A stretch of 59,365 nucleotides of DNA. It comes from Cerasibacillus sp036516575 (GTDB lineage: Bacteria; Bacillota; Bacilli; Bacillales; Amphibacillaceae). Shown here in pieces: positions 26,034 to 34,738 of this stretch (its first letter is position 1; the number at the start of each line of letters is the position of its first letter). The stretch is from contig NZ_DATBTY010000064.1 of the NCBI RefSeq assembly GCF_036516575.1, forward strand, positions 1-59,365. The letters run 5' to 3'. Position numbers and translations under genes: made by a program. The notes under the pieces were generated by a model. The model was not told where the DNA came from and did not search any database. It saw nothing but the letters and a program-made list of their open reading frames with translations.

Positions 26034-26325
26034 TTACAAAAATCGATCTAAAAACTCGCGAATAGCACGAAAACCTTTGATTCGATTTTCTCGTTTAGAC
26101 AAGCCATGGCCCTCATCTTTAAATATGATATATTCAACTGGTACACCATTTTCCCTTACCTTTTCAACAATATCATCAGACTTTACTTGTGAAACGATAA
26201 GTGGCTTGTTAATTTTTGAGCGTGAAAGAGCGGTGAAATACTGCTGATATATTCTTTCTGTTTGTATGGATCACCAATTTTTTTATCAACCCTTCACGCA
26301 TACTTTCCCACCATTTGAAGAAAAT
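26034..26325 (-). pseudogene. Remnant of an S9-family (prolyl oligopeptidase) peptidase
   Basis: Minus-strand fragments in shifting frames read WWESMREGLIKK, then IGDPYKQKEYISSISPLFHA, then INKPLIVSQ, SDDIVEKVRENGVPVEYI and the ending GHGLSKRENRIKGFRAI. This is the C-terminal part of an acylaminoacyl-peptidase/prolyl oligopeptidase, including the GHG histidine. At least two frameshifts and an in-frame loss of the usual GANDPRV segment after LIVSQ make it inactive, and the N-terminal domains are absent. Confidence 0.8.
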
Positions 26326-26431
26326 AATCATACAATTATATTCAAATTTAAAACGGAATACTCCACACTTTTTAAGAGATCCTGTTTTTATGTATATTAA
26401 AGTGCTTTTTTCAAAAATCAGACCTTTGACG

Positions 26432-26463
26432 AAAAAACCCCGAACGGTTAAAATCGTCGGGGA
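26432..26463 (-). terminator. Terminator of the acyl-CoA thioesterase gene
   Basis: Minus strand: CCCCGA pairs with TCGGGG around a 13-nt loop, followed by six T. Confidence 0.8.
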
Positions 26464-26471
26464 TGATTAGT

Positions 26472-26993
26472 TTACTTAGAACGTAGCCATGGATATTCTG
26501 TTCCAAAAATTTCAGTGAATTGTTTAGACTGTTGTCTTCTTTCACGACGTTGTGCCGCACGGACAGGTGCTCCGGCATGTAATAACTTCTCATGTTCGCT
26601 CTCAGGATAAACTGGCGGAACTGGAATTGGTCGGCCGTCTTCATTTACTGCCACAAATGTTAGAAATGCTGTAGCACATACTTGACGCTCACCGGTAATT
26701 AAATCTTCTGTAATTGCCTTAGCAAAAATTTCCATCGATGTTTTATGTGTCCATGTAACGTATGCTTCGACACAAATTGAATTGCCCGCTTTGACTGGTG
26801 CAATAAAATCAATGGAATCTGTTGATGCTGTGACAACATTTTCTCGCGCGTGACGAATAGCGGCGATAGCAGCCACATCATCAATATATGCCATTAATTT
26901 TCCACCAAATAATGTGCCGTGAGGGTTTGTATCTGGTGGCATCACTTGTGAAATTTTTACTGCTAATGAATTTGAACATGGTTTTGCCTTCAT
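26472..26993 (-). CDS. ykhA: Acyl-CoA thioesterase, hotdog fold (YkhA-like)
   Basis: This 173-residue hotdog-domain protein carries the acyl-CoA hydrolase pattern NPHGTLFGGKLMAYIDDVAA with the catalytic Asp, then STDSIDFIAPVKAGN and EAYVTWTHKTSMEI. It hydrolyses acyl-CoA to free acid and CoA; chain-length preference is unknown. The C-terminal 40 residues are charged (RAAQRRERRQQSKQF). AGGAAATG before the ATG at 26993 serves as ribosome binding site. It is monocistronic, 99 bp downstream of cls. Confidence 0.9.
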   Translation of the reverse strand: MKAKPCSNSLAVKISQVMPPDTNPHGTLFGGKLMAYIDDVAAIAAIRHARENVVTASTDSIDFIAPVKAGNSICVEAYVTWTHKTSMEIFAKAITEDLITGERQVCATAFLTFVAVNEDGRPIPVPPVYPESEHEKLLHAGAPVRAAQRRERRQQSKQFTEIFGTEYPWLRSK

Positions 26994-27092
26994 GATGTCA
27001 TTTCCTCCCTATTCCAATCGTAGTGATCTTGCTACTTTCATTTTAGCATTTTTGTACCCCTTATGACAAAATTGCAAGTATTCTCGCCCCAT

Positions 27093-28535
27093 TCATAAAA
27101 TTGGTGACAAGAGCCTCGAGATGGATTCTTTAAAGCGAATGCCCAATGAACGCTTATCATACAATGATTTAGGCATTTGTGTTGAGTTAGCCATATCCTT
27201 TTCAAAAATTTTCGCAAGCTGTTGTGCAATATCAATATCATAAATAAAAGCATTGACCTCAAAATTAAGCCGAAAGCTGCGCACATCAATATTTGCAGTA
27301 CCAACTGAAGCAATTTTCCCATCGACAACTATCGTTTTAGCATGCATAAATCCTTTTTGATAAATATATGTTTCTGCTCCAGCTTTTAATAAATCACCGA
27401 TATGTGAAAATGTTGCCCAATAAACAAATGGGTGATCTGGTTTATTCGGTATCATTATTTTTACATCGACTCCTGACAAGGCGGCGATACGTAAAGCGTC
27501 CCGCAAACTTTCATCTGGAATATAATATGGGGTCTGAAGGTATATATATTCTTTTGCCGACATAATCATTTTTATGTACCCATTTTTAATTTGTTCCCAA
27601 TGCGAATCAGGGCCACTTGAGACAATCTGAATACCCGTATCCCCTTTTGGAATCGCATCATAGAAACGTTTTTCATATGAAATCCTGTTTTTCGAAGCCT
27701 GATTCCAATCTAAAATAAATCGTGTTTGCATATTACGTACTGAGTCTCCTTCGATACGTAAATGTGTATCACGCCAATAACCGAACTTCTTGCTCTTTCC
27801 TAAATATTCGTCCCCGATGTTAAATCCTCCGATATAACCGATTTTCCCATCGATAATCACAAGCTTACGATGGTTACGGTAATTAATTTTAAAGTTTATT
27901 TTTGGTATCTTTGGTGGAAAGAATGAATCGACATGAACCCCGGCTTGCCTTAAACGACGGACAAATTTCGGCCGTAACATTCTTGAACCCATATCATCAT
28001 AGAGCACACGTACTTCTACGCCTGCTTTAGCTTTTTTAATTAACGTCTTAGCGATTCGTTGGCCGAGTTCATCATGACGAATAATGTAGTATAATAAATG
28101 GATGTGGTCCGTTGCTTGCTCCATGTCTTTAATTAAAGCTGAGAATTTATCATGGCCATCTGTGAAAATATCAACTTGATTATTTTGCGTAAAAATCGCC
28201 TCATCATTACGTAAATGCAAATAAAACAAATCTTTGTATTCCATCAATTCCTTTTGTCTGAAGTAGAATTGATTTTGTTCTAAAGCTCGCATCTGTTCAC
28301 GAACGGCCTTTTCTACACCAAGTCTGCTCTTTTTATCCCATTTAAAAATACGTGTTCCTCGTAATGGCTTTCCAAAAATCAAATAGAGTAAAAATCCGGC
28401 AATTGGAATAAAAAATAAAACCATCAACCAAGCCCATGTTGCTGGTGCATCTTTTCTTTCTAAAAAAATGACCGAGATGGCTAAGCCGATGTTAATAATA
28501 AAAACGAGAGCAATTAATAAAGGTACTATCTCCAT
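27093..28535 (-). CDS. cls: Cardiolipin synthase
   Basis: This 480-residue phospholipase D-superfamily enzyme has two N-terminal membrane helices (about 3-25 and 33-54) and two HKD motifs: HRKLVIIDGKIGYIGGFN and HAKTIVVDGKIASVGTAN. It condenses two phosphatidylglycerols to cardiolipin at the membrane. The frame is open to 28562, but GGGAGTGACGTCA before the ATG at 28535 and the normal family length favour this start. Confidence 0.94.
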   Translation of the reverse strand: MEIVPLLIALVFIINIGLAISVIFLERKDAPATWAWLMVLFFIPIAGFLLYLIFGKPLRGTRIFKWDKKSRLGVEKAVREQMRALEQNQFYFRQKELMEYKDLFYLHLRNDEAIFTQNNQVDIFTDGHDKFSALIKDMEQATDHIHLLYYIIRHDELGQRIAKTLIKKAKAGVEVRVLYDDMGSRMLRPKFVRRLRQAGVHVDSFFPPKIPKINFKINYRNHRKLVIIDGKIGYIGGFNIGDEYLGKSKKFGYWRDTHLRIEGDSVRNMQTRFILDWNQASKNRISYEKRFYDAIPKGDTGIQIVSSGPDSHWEQIKNGYIKMIMSAKEYIYLQTPYYIPDESLRDALRIAALSGVDVKIMIPNKPDHPFVYWATFSHIGDLLKAGAETYIYQKGFMHAKTIVVDGKIASVGTANIDVRSFRLNFEVNAFIYDIDIAQQLAKIFEKDMANSTQMPKSLYDKRSLGIRFKESISRLLSPIL

Positions 28536-28701
28536 TGACGTCACTCCCTTTTCAACGAACAACTGACAATAATTAACTCTTATTCTTTAATATAGCATAA
28601 AAAACAGGCTATCGTTACTATGATGACGATGTTTCCTACATTTTTTTCCTTTTGTTATTGCAATGATATGATTGTTGAACGAAAGTTCGCTTAACACCAT
28701 T

Positions 28702-28725
28702 AAAAAAAAGGGGCGAGTTTGCCCC
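28702..28725 (-). terminator. Terminator of megL
   Basis: Minus strand: GGGGC, loop AAACTC, GCCCC, then eight T. Confidence 0.88.
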
Positions 28726-28734
28726 ATATTACCA

Positions 28735-29934
28735 TTATGATTTTGTTATAACAGATTGAGCCTCTGCTTGAACATGATCAAGTGCCTGTTTTAAATCAGA
28801 CCAGATATCTTGCCACGCTTCTAATCCGACTGATAGACGAATCATTTGATCGGTAATCCCCATTTTAAGCCGTTCTTTTTCCGGAACAATCGCATGGGTC
28901 ATTGTGGCTGGATGCTCAATCAATGTCTCCGTATCACCTAAGCTGACTGCAATTTTAATTAATTTCAACTGATTTAGTAATGATTGGGCAGTATGTTTAT
29001 TGCCGAGAACTTCAAAGGAAATCATCGCACCGCCATGACGCATTTGCTTTTGTTGAATCGCATCATTCGGATAATAGACAGCAGTTACAGAAGGGTGATG
29101 TATGAGCTTTTCGGCAATTTTCTCTGCTTGATTACAGTGACGGTCCATTCGAACAGGTAATGTTTTTAATCCGCGTAATAAAAGCCAAGCTTGAAATGGG
29201 GAGATAATCCCTCCAATATCTTTTTGGGTTGTCATTGCGACCGTATCAATAAAATCGTTCTTGCCGACAACAAGTCCTGCAATCACATCACCATGACCCC
29301 CAATATACTTCGTCGCACTGTGAATGACAACATCACAACCTAGTTCAAGTGGACGCTGTAAATAAGGTGTTGAAAATGTATTATCAACAACGACAGGGAT
29401 GTCATATTCTTTAGCAACTTCACTGACCATTTGTAAGTCGATCAACTGCATCGTTGGATTAATGGGTGTTTCGATATAAATACATGCTGTTTCAGGACGT
29501 ATGAGGGAGCGTACTTCTTCTTTCGTACGCATTGGTGAAAAGTCGTGGGTGATGTGATATTTCTCTTTCATCATCGTTAATAAGCCGAAAGTACAACCAT
29601 ATAGACCAACTGAACAAAGAATATGGTCGTTTGCCTTTGTTAACGCGAAAAGGACTGCTGAAACGGCCGCCATTCCTGAGGCAAAGGCAAGCCCTTTCTC
29701 GCCACCTTCTAATGTGGCAATACGTTTCTCTAAAATTCTTACTGTCGGATTCCCTAATCTAGAGTAAATATAACCCGATTCCTCGCCTTTGAAACGCCGT
29801 TCACCTTGTTCTGCTGATTCAAAAGCAAAGGTAGACGTTTGGAAAATAGGTGGGGCTAAACTCCCGAACATATCTTCTGAAGCATAGCCTTCATGAATGA
29901 CAGCCGTTTCAAAATGTTTATATTTTTTACCCAT
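28735..29934 (-). CDS. megL: Methionine gamma-lyase
   Basis: This 399-residue Cys/Met-metabolism PLP enzyme has the PLP lysine at 209 (HSATKYIGGHGDVIAG) and the pattern YSRLGNPTVRILEKRIATLE. Cys114 in LYGCTF matches the active-site cysteine that separates methionine gamma-lyase from cystathionine gamma-lyase or synthase, so degradation of Met to methanethiol, 2-oxobutyrate and ammonia is the likely reaction. The gene stands alone and has a perfect cre site over its -35 region, suggesting catabolite repression. Confidence 0.9.
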   Translation of the reverse strand: MGKKYKHFETAVIHEGYASEDMFGSLAPPIFQTSTFAFESAEQGERRFKGEESGYIYSRLGNPTVRILEKRIATLEGGEKGLAFASGMAAVSAVLFALTKANDHILCSVGLYGCTFGLLTMMKEKYHITHDFSPMRTKEEVRSLIRPETACIYIETPINPTMQLIDLQMVSEVAKEYDIPVVVDNTFSTPYLQRPLELGCDVVIHSATKYIGGHGDVIAGLVVGKNDFIDTVAMTTQKDIGGIISPFQAWLLLRGLKTLPVRMDRHCNQAEKIAEKLIHHPSVTAVYYPNDAIQQKQMRHGGAMISFEVLGNKHTAQSLLNQLKLIKIAVSLGDTETLIEHPATMTHAIVPEKERLKMGITDQMIRLSVGLEAWQDIWSDLKQALDHVQAEAQSVITKS

Positions 29935-29967
29935 ATCTTTAACCTTCCCTTCCCTTATTCTACTCTT

Positions 29968-30005
29968 ATCATACGCAATTCACACCGAAATTGAAAGCGT
30001 TTTCA
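29968..30005 (-). promoter_or_regulatory. megL promoter with cre site
   Basis: Minus strand TTTCAA, 17 bp, TATGAT (29968-29973). The plus strand at 29991-30005, TTGAAAGCGTTTTCA, fits the cre consensus WTGNAARCGNWWNCA at every position and covers the -35. Confidence 0.75.
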
Positions 30006-30041
30006 GAGATGTTTTTAGCTCCTTGATATATTGAGTTTGTC

Positions 30042-30182
30042 TTGCTTTTTGCGATTGTTAGATTTACATTAGATGTCAATTCATTTATTATACGTTTTCT
30101 TTATTCAGCATTTATCGCATTTACGATTTTAAGTTTATTTAACGAAATGGTTGCATTTTTATTGAAATGGTCTAAAATTTAA
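30042..30182 (+). other. Possible short hydrophobic ORF in the megL-rarD gap
   Basis: From TTG at 30042 a frame reads LLFAIVRFTLDVNSF, IIRFLYSAFIAFTILSLF and NEMVAFLLKWSKI before a stop. It is strikingly hydrophobic but has no ribosome binding site, and the same frame is closed by a TGA just upstream. It may be a gene remnant or chance. The rest of the 307-bp gap holds the megL promoter and AT-rich sequence. Confidence 0.2.
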
Positions 30183-30241
30183 TTAATTTACCTTTTAAGC
30201 CTGATCCAGATAAAAAATAAGAAGAATGGGGAGGAAGACGC

Positions 30242-31162
30242 TTGAAACATGATCACACAACCAAACTAGGAACATTATATGCTGTTATTGCATATGTACT
30301 ATGGGGCGTTTTACCAATTTATTGGAAATTTGTTGATCACATTGGATCAGGTGAAATATTAGCTCATCGGATTATTTGGTCATTTGTCTTTATGATTGGT
30401 ATGATAACCATTGTTCGCGGTTGGCCTAAATTTATCTCAACATGTCGTGATATGTTCTTACATAAGAAACGATTATTAGCGATTGTATGTGCTTCTATTG
30501 TCATCAGTTTAAATTGGTTGACGTATATATGGGCGGTTAATCATGATTTCATTATTCAAGCAAGTCTTGGTTACTATATCAATCCATTGATAAGTATTTT
30601 ATTAGCTGTTGTCGTTTTAAGAGAGAGACTGACAACAAGGCAAGTTTTTTCCGTTATTCTTGCCGGTGTCGGTGTCGTTTTATTAACCGTTCATGCAGGC
30701 GTATTTCCTTGGGTGTCTATTTGGTTAGCTGTCTCTTTTGCCATTTATGGTTTGATAAAAAAAATCGTTGATATGCCAGCCATGTTTGGTCTAACGATTG
30801 AAACGATGATTGTGACACCACTTGCTTTAATCTATGTTTTATCGCTTCCCGAGAATGCCTTTACACTCCATTCTTTTACAAGTACACACGCTTTATTAAT
30901 TGGAGCAGGAATGATTACGGCTGTGCCACTTCTCCTTTTTGCTAAAGGAGCGCAATTTATACCGCTATCTTTAATTGGTTTCTTACAATATATTTCACCG
31001 ACTATTATGCTTATTATCGGTGTCTTTGTATATGATGAAACATTTTCTAACATACATTTATTATCTTTTTCATTAATATGGATTGCATTATTGATTTATC
31101 TCTTATCCATATATAAGAAGCCAATGAGTGAAAGGACGTCAAAAGTTAAACATCCTTCATGA
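30242..31162 (+). CDS. rarD: EamA-family transporter RarD
   Basis: This 306-residue protein has ten hydrophobic helices in two EamA repeats. The start GTLYAVIAYVLWGVLPIYWK, SLNWLTYIWAVNHDFIIQAS and SLGYYINPLISILLAVVVL are typical of RarD. Proteins of this family are presumed exporters; a substrate is not known. The start is TTG at 30242, placed 7 nt after GGGGAGG. The coding end overlaps a terminator hairpin. Confidence 0.9.
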   Translation: MKHDHTTKLGTLYAVIAYVLWGVLPIYWKFVDHIGSGEILAHRIIWSFVFMIGMITIVRGWPKFISTCRDMFLHKKRLLAIVCASIVISLNWLTYIWAVNHDFIIQASLGYYINPLISILLAVVVLRERLTTRQVFSVILAGVGVVLLTVHAGVFPWVSIWLAVSFAIYGLIKKIVDMPAMFGLTIETMIVTPLALIYVLSLPENAFTLHSFTSTHALLIGAGMITAVPLLLFAKGAQFIPLSLIGFLQYISPTIMLIIGVFVYDETFSNIHLLSFSLIWIALLIYLLSIYKKPMSERTSKVKHPS

Positions 31163-31187
31163 CCATCATGAAGGATGTTTATCATTT
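31148..31187 (+). terminator. Terminator of rarD
   Basis: AAACATCCTTCATGA pairs with TCATGAAGGATGTTT, then ATCATTTT. The rarD stop codon sits in the apical part of the hairpin. Confidence 0.8.
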
Positions 31188-31257
31188 TCTTTATTAAAAA
31201 GAGTTATAATGATAATATATATAACATTTAATAAGTCATATTTTGGTGTGATAATAT

Positions 31258-32133
31258 ATGAAAAGAAAATCATTTTGGCTAATCTTATTGTTCCTAATTC
31301 CTTTTGTAATAATGATCAGTTTTTTTATTGTTGAAAAGCCAGATACCGAAACAAAAGTTTCTAACTTTAAAGAAAGACTTGATGATCAAATTGAGGAGCA
31401 AACTGAAGAGGAAAAAGAGGAAAACTATTCGCAAACACCCTCATACAAGGAACGGCTGCAGTATATCATCGATCATGCGCAACATATTTTTGCAAATAAA
31501 GCGGCACAAATTGTGGCTATTGGTGACTCGTTAACTGAAGGGGTTGGCGATGAAACGAAGCAAGGCGGATACGTCGGTATGCTCGAGCAAACGCTTCAAG
31601 AAAAAAAAGTGCTGGCTCGTATTGAAAATCTCGGTAAGAGCGGCAATCGAACGAATCAATTGCGTGAGCGTTTAAACGAGGTGGATATCGCTCAATCTAT
31701 TAAGCGTGCTGATATGATTTTCATAACGATTGGTGCTAATGATATCATGTATGTTCTAAAGAAGAATATTACCAATATTACGATCGAACCTTTTATTAAA
31801 GAAAAGGAACGTTATGAAACACGACTGAAAGATATTTTTACACGACTTCGCGAATTAAATCAGGATGCTGAAGTATATTTAATTGGTTTTTATAATCCTT
31901 TTGAAGCTTATTTCCATGATATTGAGGAATTAACCGAGCTAACTAGACAGTGGAATGAAGTCGGACAGGAAGTAACTGCAAATGATTCACGGGCATATTT
32001 TATCCCTACTGCAGATTTATTTGTCGGTCGAACGAGCGAATTATTGTCTGATGATTACTTCCATCCAAATCAAGCGGGATACGAAGTAATTGCTAATCGA
32101 ATTATCCAGTTTTTAAATCAGATGGAACGGTAA
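31258..32133 (+). CDS. ypmR: SGNH/GDSL-type lipase, YpmR-like
   Basis: This 291-residue protein has one N-terminal membrane anchor (about 5-24), an acidic linker, and an SGNH hydrolase domain. The blocks are IVAIGDSLTEGVGD (catalytic Ser), NLGKSGNRTNQL, ITIGANDIM and LSDDYFHPNQAGY (Asp-His pair). It is probably exported and anchored; the ester substrate is unknown. The ribosome binding site is weak. ypmS follows 21 bp later, the same order as in B. subtilis. Confidence 0.9.
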   Translation: MKRKSFWLILLFLIPFVIMISFFIVEKPDTETKVSNFKERLDDQIEEQTEEEKEENYSQTPSYKERLQYIIDHAQHIFANKAAQIVAIGDSLTEGVGDETKQGGYVGMLEQTLQEKKVLARIENLGKSGNRTNQLRERLNEVDIAQSIKRADMIFITIGANDIMYVLKKNITNITIEPFIKEKERYETRLKDIFTRLRELNQDAEVYLIGFYNPFEAYFHDIEELTELTRQWNEVGQEVTANDSRAYFIPTADLFVGRTSELLSDDYFHPNQAGYEVIANRIIQFLNQMER

Positions 32134-32154
32134 TATTGGAGAGGGCGAATAACT

Positions 32155-32784
32155 ATGTCAATGTCAAGAAAAAATGTTGAAACAAAGAAAAGAAACTGGA
32201 AACGGTTGTTCTTTATCCTTCTGACAGTGAATCTCATCATCGTCGGTAGTATCTGTCTCTTTTTTCTTTGGCCGACAAAACCGTTAGACATACCGAAAAA
32301 AGATATCAATTTCAATGACCGATATTCCGAGTTTACAATCCAGACAACGAAAGAGAATGTCAATGAATTGGTCAATGCTTATCTAGAGCATTTATTAAGA
32401 AAGACGGAACACCATTATCAAATTTCACTCGAAGATGATGTTCACTTACTTGGGGAGTTACCTGTTTTTTCCGCTAAAGTACCATTATCTGTTCATTTAG
32501 AGCCTGAGGTCCAGCCCAATGGTGATGTGGTGTTGAAACAAAAATCAATCTCCCTTGGTTTATTAGAACTGCCGAATAAACAGATTATGCGATATATGAA
32601 AACATTTCTTCCCGTTCCAGATTGGGTTTATATTGATCCGAATCAAGAAGAAATCTATGTAGCAGTTACTGATATGGATATAAAAAGTAATTTTCGCGTT
32701 AAAGTAAAAACATTTGATTTAACTCGTGATGATATTAATTTAAATATCCAGATTCCATATGAATCGTTAGGGATAGAGGATTAG
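32155..32784 (+). CDS. ypmS: YpmS family protein (DUF2140)
   Basis: This 209-residue protein has an N-terminal membrane helix (RLFFILLTVNLIIVGSICL, about 18-36) and an extracytoplasmic DUF2140 domain (FTIQTTKENVNELVNAYL through FDLTRDDINLNIQIPYESLG). Its function is unknown. GAGAGGG precedes the ATG. It is probably co-transcribed with ypmR. No hairpin terminator follows; repeat array 4 starts about 65 bp downstream. Confidence 0.9.
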   Translation: MSMSRKNVETKKRNWKRLFFILLTVNLIIVGSICLFFLWPTKPLDIPKKDINFNDRYSEFTIQTTKENVNELVNAYLEHLLRKTEHHYQISLEDDVHLLGELPVFSAKVPLSVHLEPEVQPNGDVVLKQKSISLGLLELPNKQIMRYMKTFLPVPDWVYIDPNQEEIYVAVTDMDIKSNFRVKVKTFDLTRDDINLNIQIPYESLGIED

Positions 32785-32847
32785 ATTAGGGGGGATGGGG
32801 CTCTTGAAAACAGATCCGCTGAATAATCCGCTGAACATGGAAAAAGT

Positions 32848-33202
32848 AAGTATATTTGGCCTCTCATGAGAAAGAAGCGCAGCGTGGCGGCGCATTGAGG
32901 GGGGCAATGAAGCCTCTCACGGATGAAAAGCGGAACGAGACAACGCGTTGAAGCTTCAATACGGCCTCTCACGACGATGAAACGCAACGAGGCAACGCAT
33001 TGAAGCGCCAACACGGCCTCTCGCGGCGATAAAACAGAACGAGACAACGCGTTGAGACTTCAATACGACCTCTCGCGGCGATAAAACAGAACGAGACAAC
33101 GCGTTGAAGCTTCAATACGGCCTCTCGCGGCGATAAAACAGAACGAGACAACGCGTTGAAGCTTCAATACGGCCTCTCGCGGCGATGAAATGCAACGAGA
33201 CA
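32848..33202 (-). repeat. 52-bp palindromic repeat array 4 (7 units)
   Basis: CCTCTC boxes lie at 32860, 32913, 32965, 33017, 33069, 33121 and 33173: 52-bp steps with one of 53. Orientation is as in array 3. Units near the right end are almost identical (linker GGCGATAAAACAGAA). The array stops abruptly after GCAACGAGACA at about 33202, in mid-unit. From there to 33426 the sequence is AT-rich with no feature beyond a GATTAAGTC at 33222. Confidence 0.95.
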
Positions 33203-33426
33203 ATAAAATCAGACCAAAGTGTGATTAAGTCGTATTGAGATTTCATATATTTCTTCAATATTCCTAAAAAATCTATATCCTAATCTTAATATTCTCTATG
33301 AGATAATTAATATTTCTATTAAAAACTCACCTGGAATTTCTCTATTACAAAGTTGATTTAATACTTGTTCTAGCTTAAATTCTATATAACATATTTTAAA
33401 AGTTTTATAATAATATAGGTGATAAT

Positions 33427-34383
33427 ATGAAGAATGTTAAAAAGGAACTAGAGAAGCCAAAATCACTACAAAAATTACAAATCCTTTTCGCACGAAGTAA
33501 TCTTTCTAGGCAAGAGAAACAAAGATATAACAAGAAAATGAAGGGATACATCGGTGAAAAGGAATTTTACAATTTACTTAAAAAAAATCTCCCAACAAAT
33601 GCTATCATTCTCCACGACTTACTACTCGAGAGTAATAACTCCATTTTTCAGATTGATAATATACTTGTACATGGTAAAACGATTTTTTCATTTGAGGTTA
33701 AAAATTTCGAAGGTGAATTTTATATAGACAACGGGAACTGGTATGTGAAAGCAACTCAACAAGAAATTAGAAATCCGTTACATCAATTAAAGAAAAATGA
33801 CTATTTATTGCGTCACTTAGTACAACAGCTTGGATATAACATTCCAATAAAATCTTATCTCGTTTTCGTAAATCCTGAATTTACTTTATATCAACTACCT
33901 GTCAACCTACCTATTATACTTCCTACTCAACTAAACCGCTTCTCTCAAAATTTAAACAGATCATTTACTCCTCCAAATCAAGGGCATCATCAGTTAGCTA
34001 AAGAATTAAAAAACCTGCAAATCACTGATTCCCCTTTTGAAAATATTACAAACTACAATTTTAAGCAACTCAAAAAAGGAATTACTTGTCCAAAATGCTT
34101 TTCCCTTTTAAGTCGTCACACCCTTAGAACTCTAATGTGTGGAAATTGTGATTTTTCAGAGGAAATGAAACATGCCATATTAAGAAGTGTAGTGGAGTTT
34201 AAAATACTATTCCCTAATAAAAAAATTACAACAAACATAATCTACGAATGGTGTGGAAAAATTGTCTCTAAACAAACTATAAGGAAAATTTTATCCGAGA
34301 ATCTTATTATTATTAAAACGGGGCGATATTCATATTATGAGTTCAGAAATAAAGCGGATGCTGTTAATAATTCAAATGAATAA
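33427..34383 (+). CDS. NERD-domain nuclease-like protein with zinc ribbon
   Basis: This 318-residue protein has an N-terminal NERD (nuclease-related) domain: GYIGEKEFYNLLKK, then FQIDNILVHGKTIFSFEVKN, in which Asp77, Glu90 and Lys92 form a PD-(D/E)xK-like site. A zinc ribbon follows (CPKC at about 223, then CGNC) and a C-terminal helix-turn-helix-like segment (NIIYEWCGKIVSKQTIRKIL). No signal peptide. Target unknown; DNA cleavage or binding is inferred from the domain. The gene is more AT-rich than its neighbours and sits inside an insert that splits a repeat array. Confidence 0.82.
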   Translation: MKNVKKELEKPKSLQKLQILFARSNLSRQEKQRYNKKMKGYIGEKEFYNLLKKNLPTNAIILHDLLLESNNSIFQIDNILVHGKTIFSFEVKNFEGEFYIDNGNWYVKATQQEIRNPLHQLKKNDYLLRHLVQQLGYNIPIKSYLVFVNPEFTLYQLPVNLPIILPTQLNRFSQNLNRSFTPPNQGHHQLAKELKNLQITDSPFENITNYNFKQLKKGITCPKCFSLLSRHTLRTLMCGNCDFSEEMKHAILRSVVEFKILFPNKKITTNIIYEWCGKIVSKQTIRKILSENLIIIKTGRYSYYEFRNKADAVNNSNE

Positions 34384-34704
34384 AGTGAACCTTTAAGTGA
34401 GGCGAAGCATTTTAATAAAGTAAAGTATCCCTAAGACTGATACATTTAATCTGTAAGAAGATTGCCTTTTTTATTGCATTCCTTTTCACTGTTTAAAACA
34501 AGGCTATTATCGTTTAATTTTTCTATGTCTAGTAAATTAATTTAAGCTATCATGCTTTCCTCAGCGTCACAGAAGCTTTAACAGATAATTCTAATAAGCG
34601 GTTTCTACTTTCTCTTTAAATATTTATTTGGGGGCATTCTTTCATACCATCATATTTATTTTCATGGTCGAAAACATTGTAACATGGGTCATGAAAGATG
34701 ACCT

Positions 34705-34732
34705 CTCTTTACACAATTATACTAACTTTATC
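34705..34732 (-). mobile_element. IS256-type terminal inverted repeat (solo)
   Basis: Read on the minus strand from 34732 the sequence begins GATAAAGTTAGTATAATTG and continues TGTAAAGAGAG. It aligns closely with the left end of the IS256-family element at 59226 (GATTAAGTCTATATAATTG, then TGTAAAAAGAG). No transposase frame is present nearby, so this is a remnant or a non-autonomous element end. The rest of 34384-34704 is AT-rich, with a weak hairpin and T-run near 34450-34475 that might end the NERD gene. Confidence 0.7.
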
Positions 34733-34738
34733 CGATAT

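Noticed and set aside
34384..34704. Transposase remnant to the left of the solo IS256-type end
   Set aside because: Translations in all frames gave only short chance peptides; nothing resembled the conserved IS256 transposase C-terminus.
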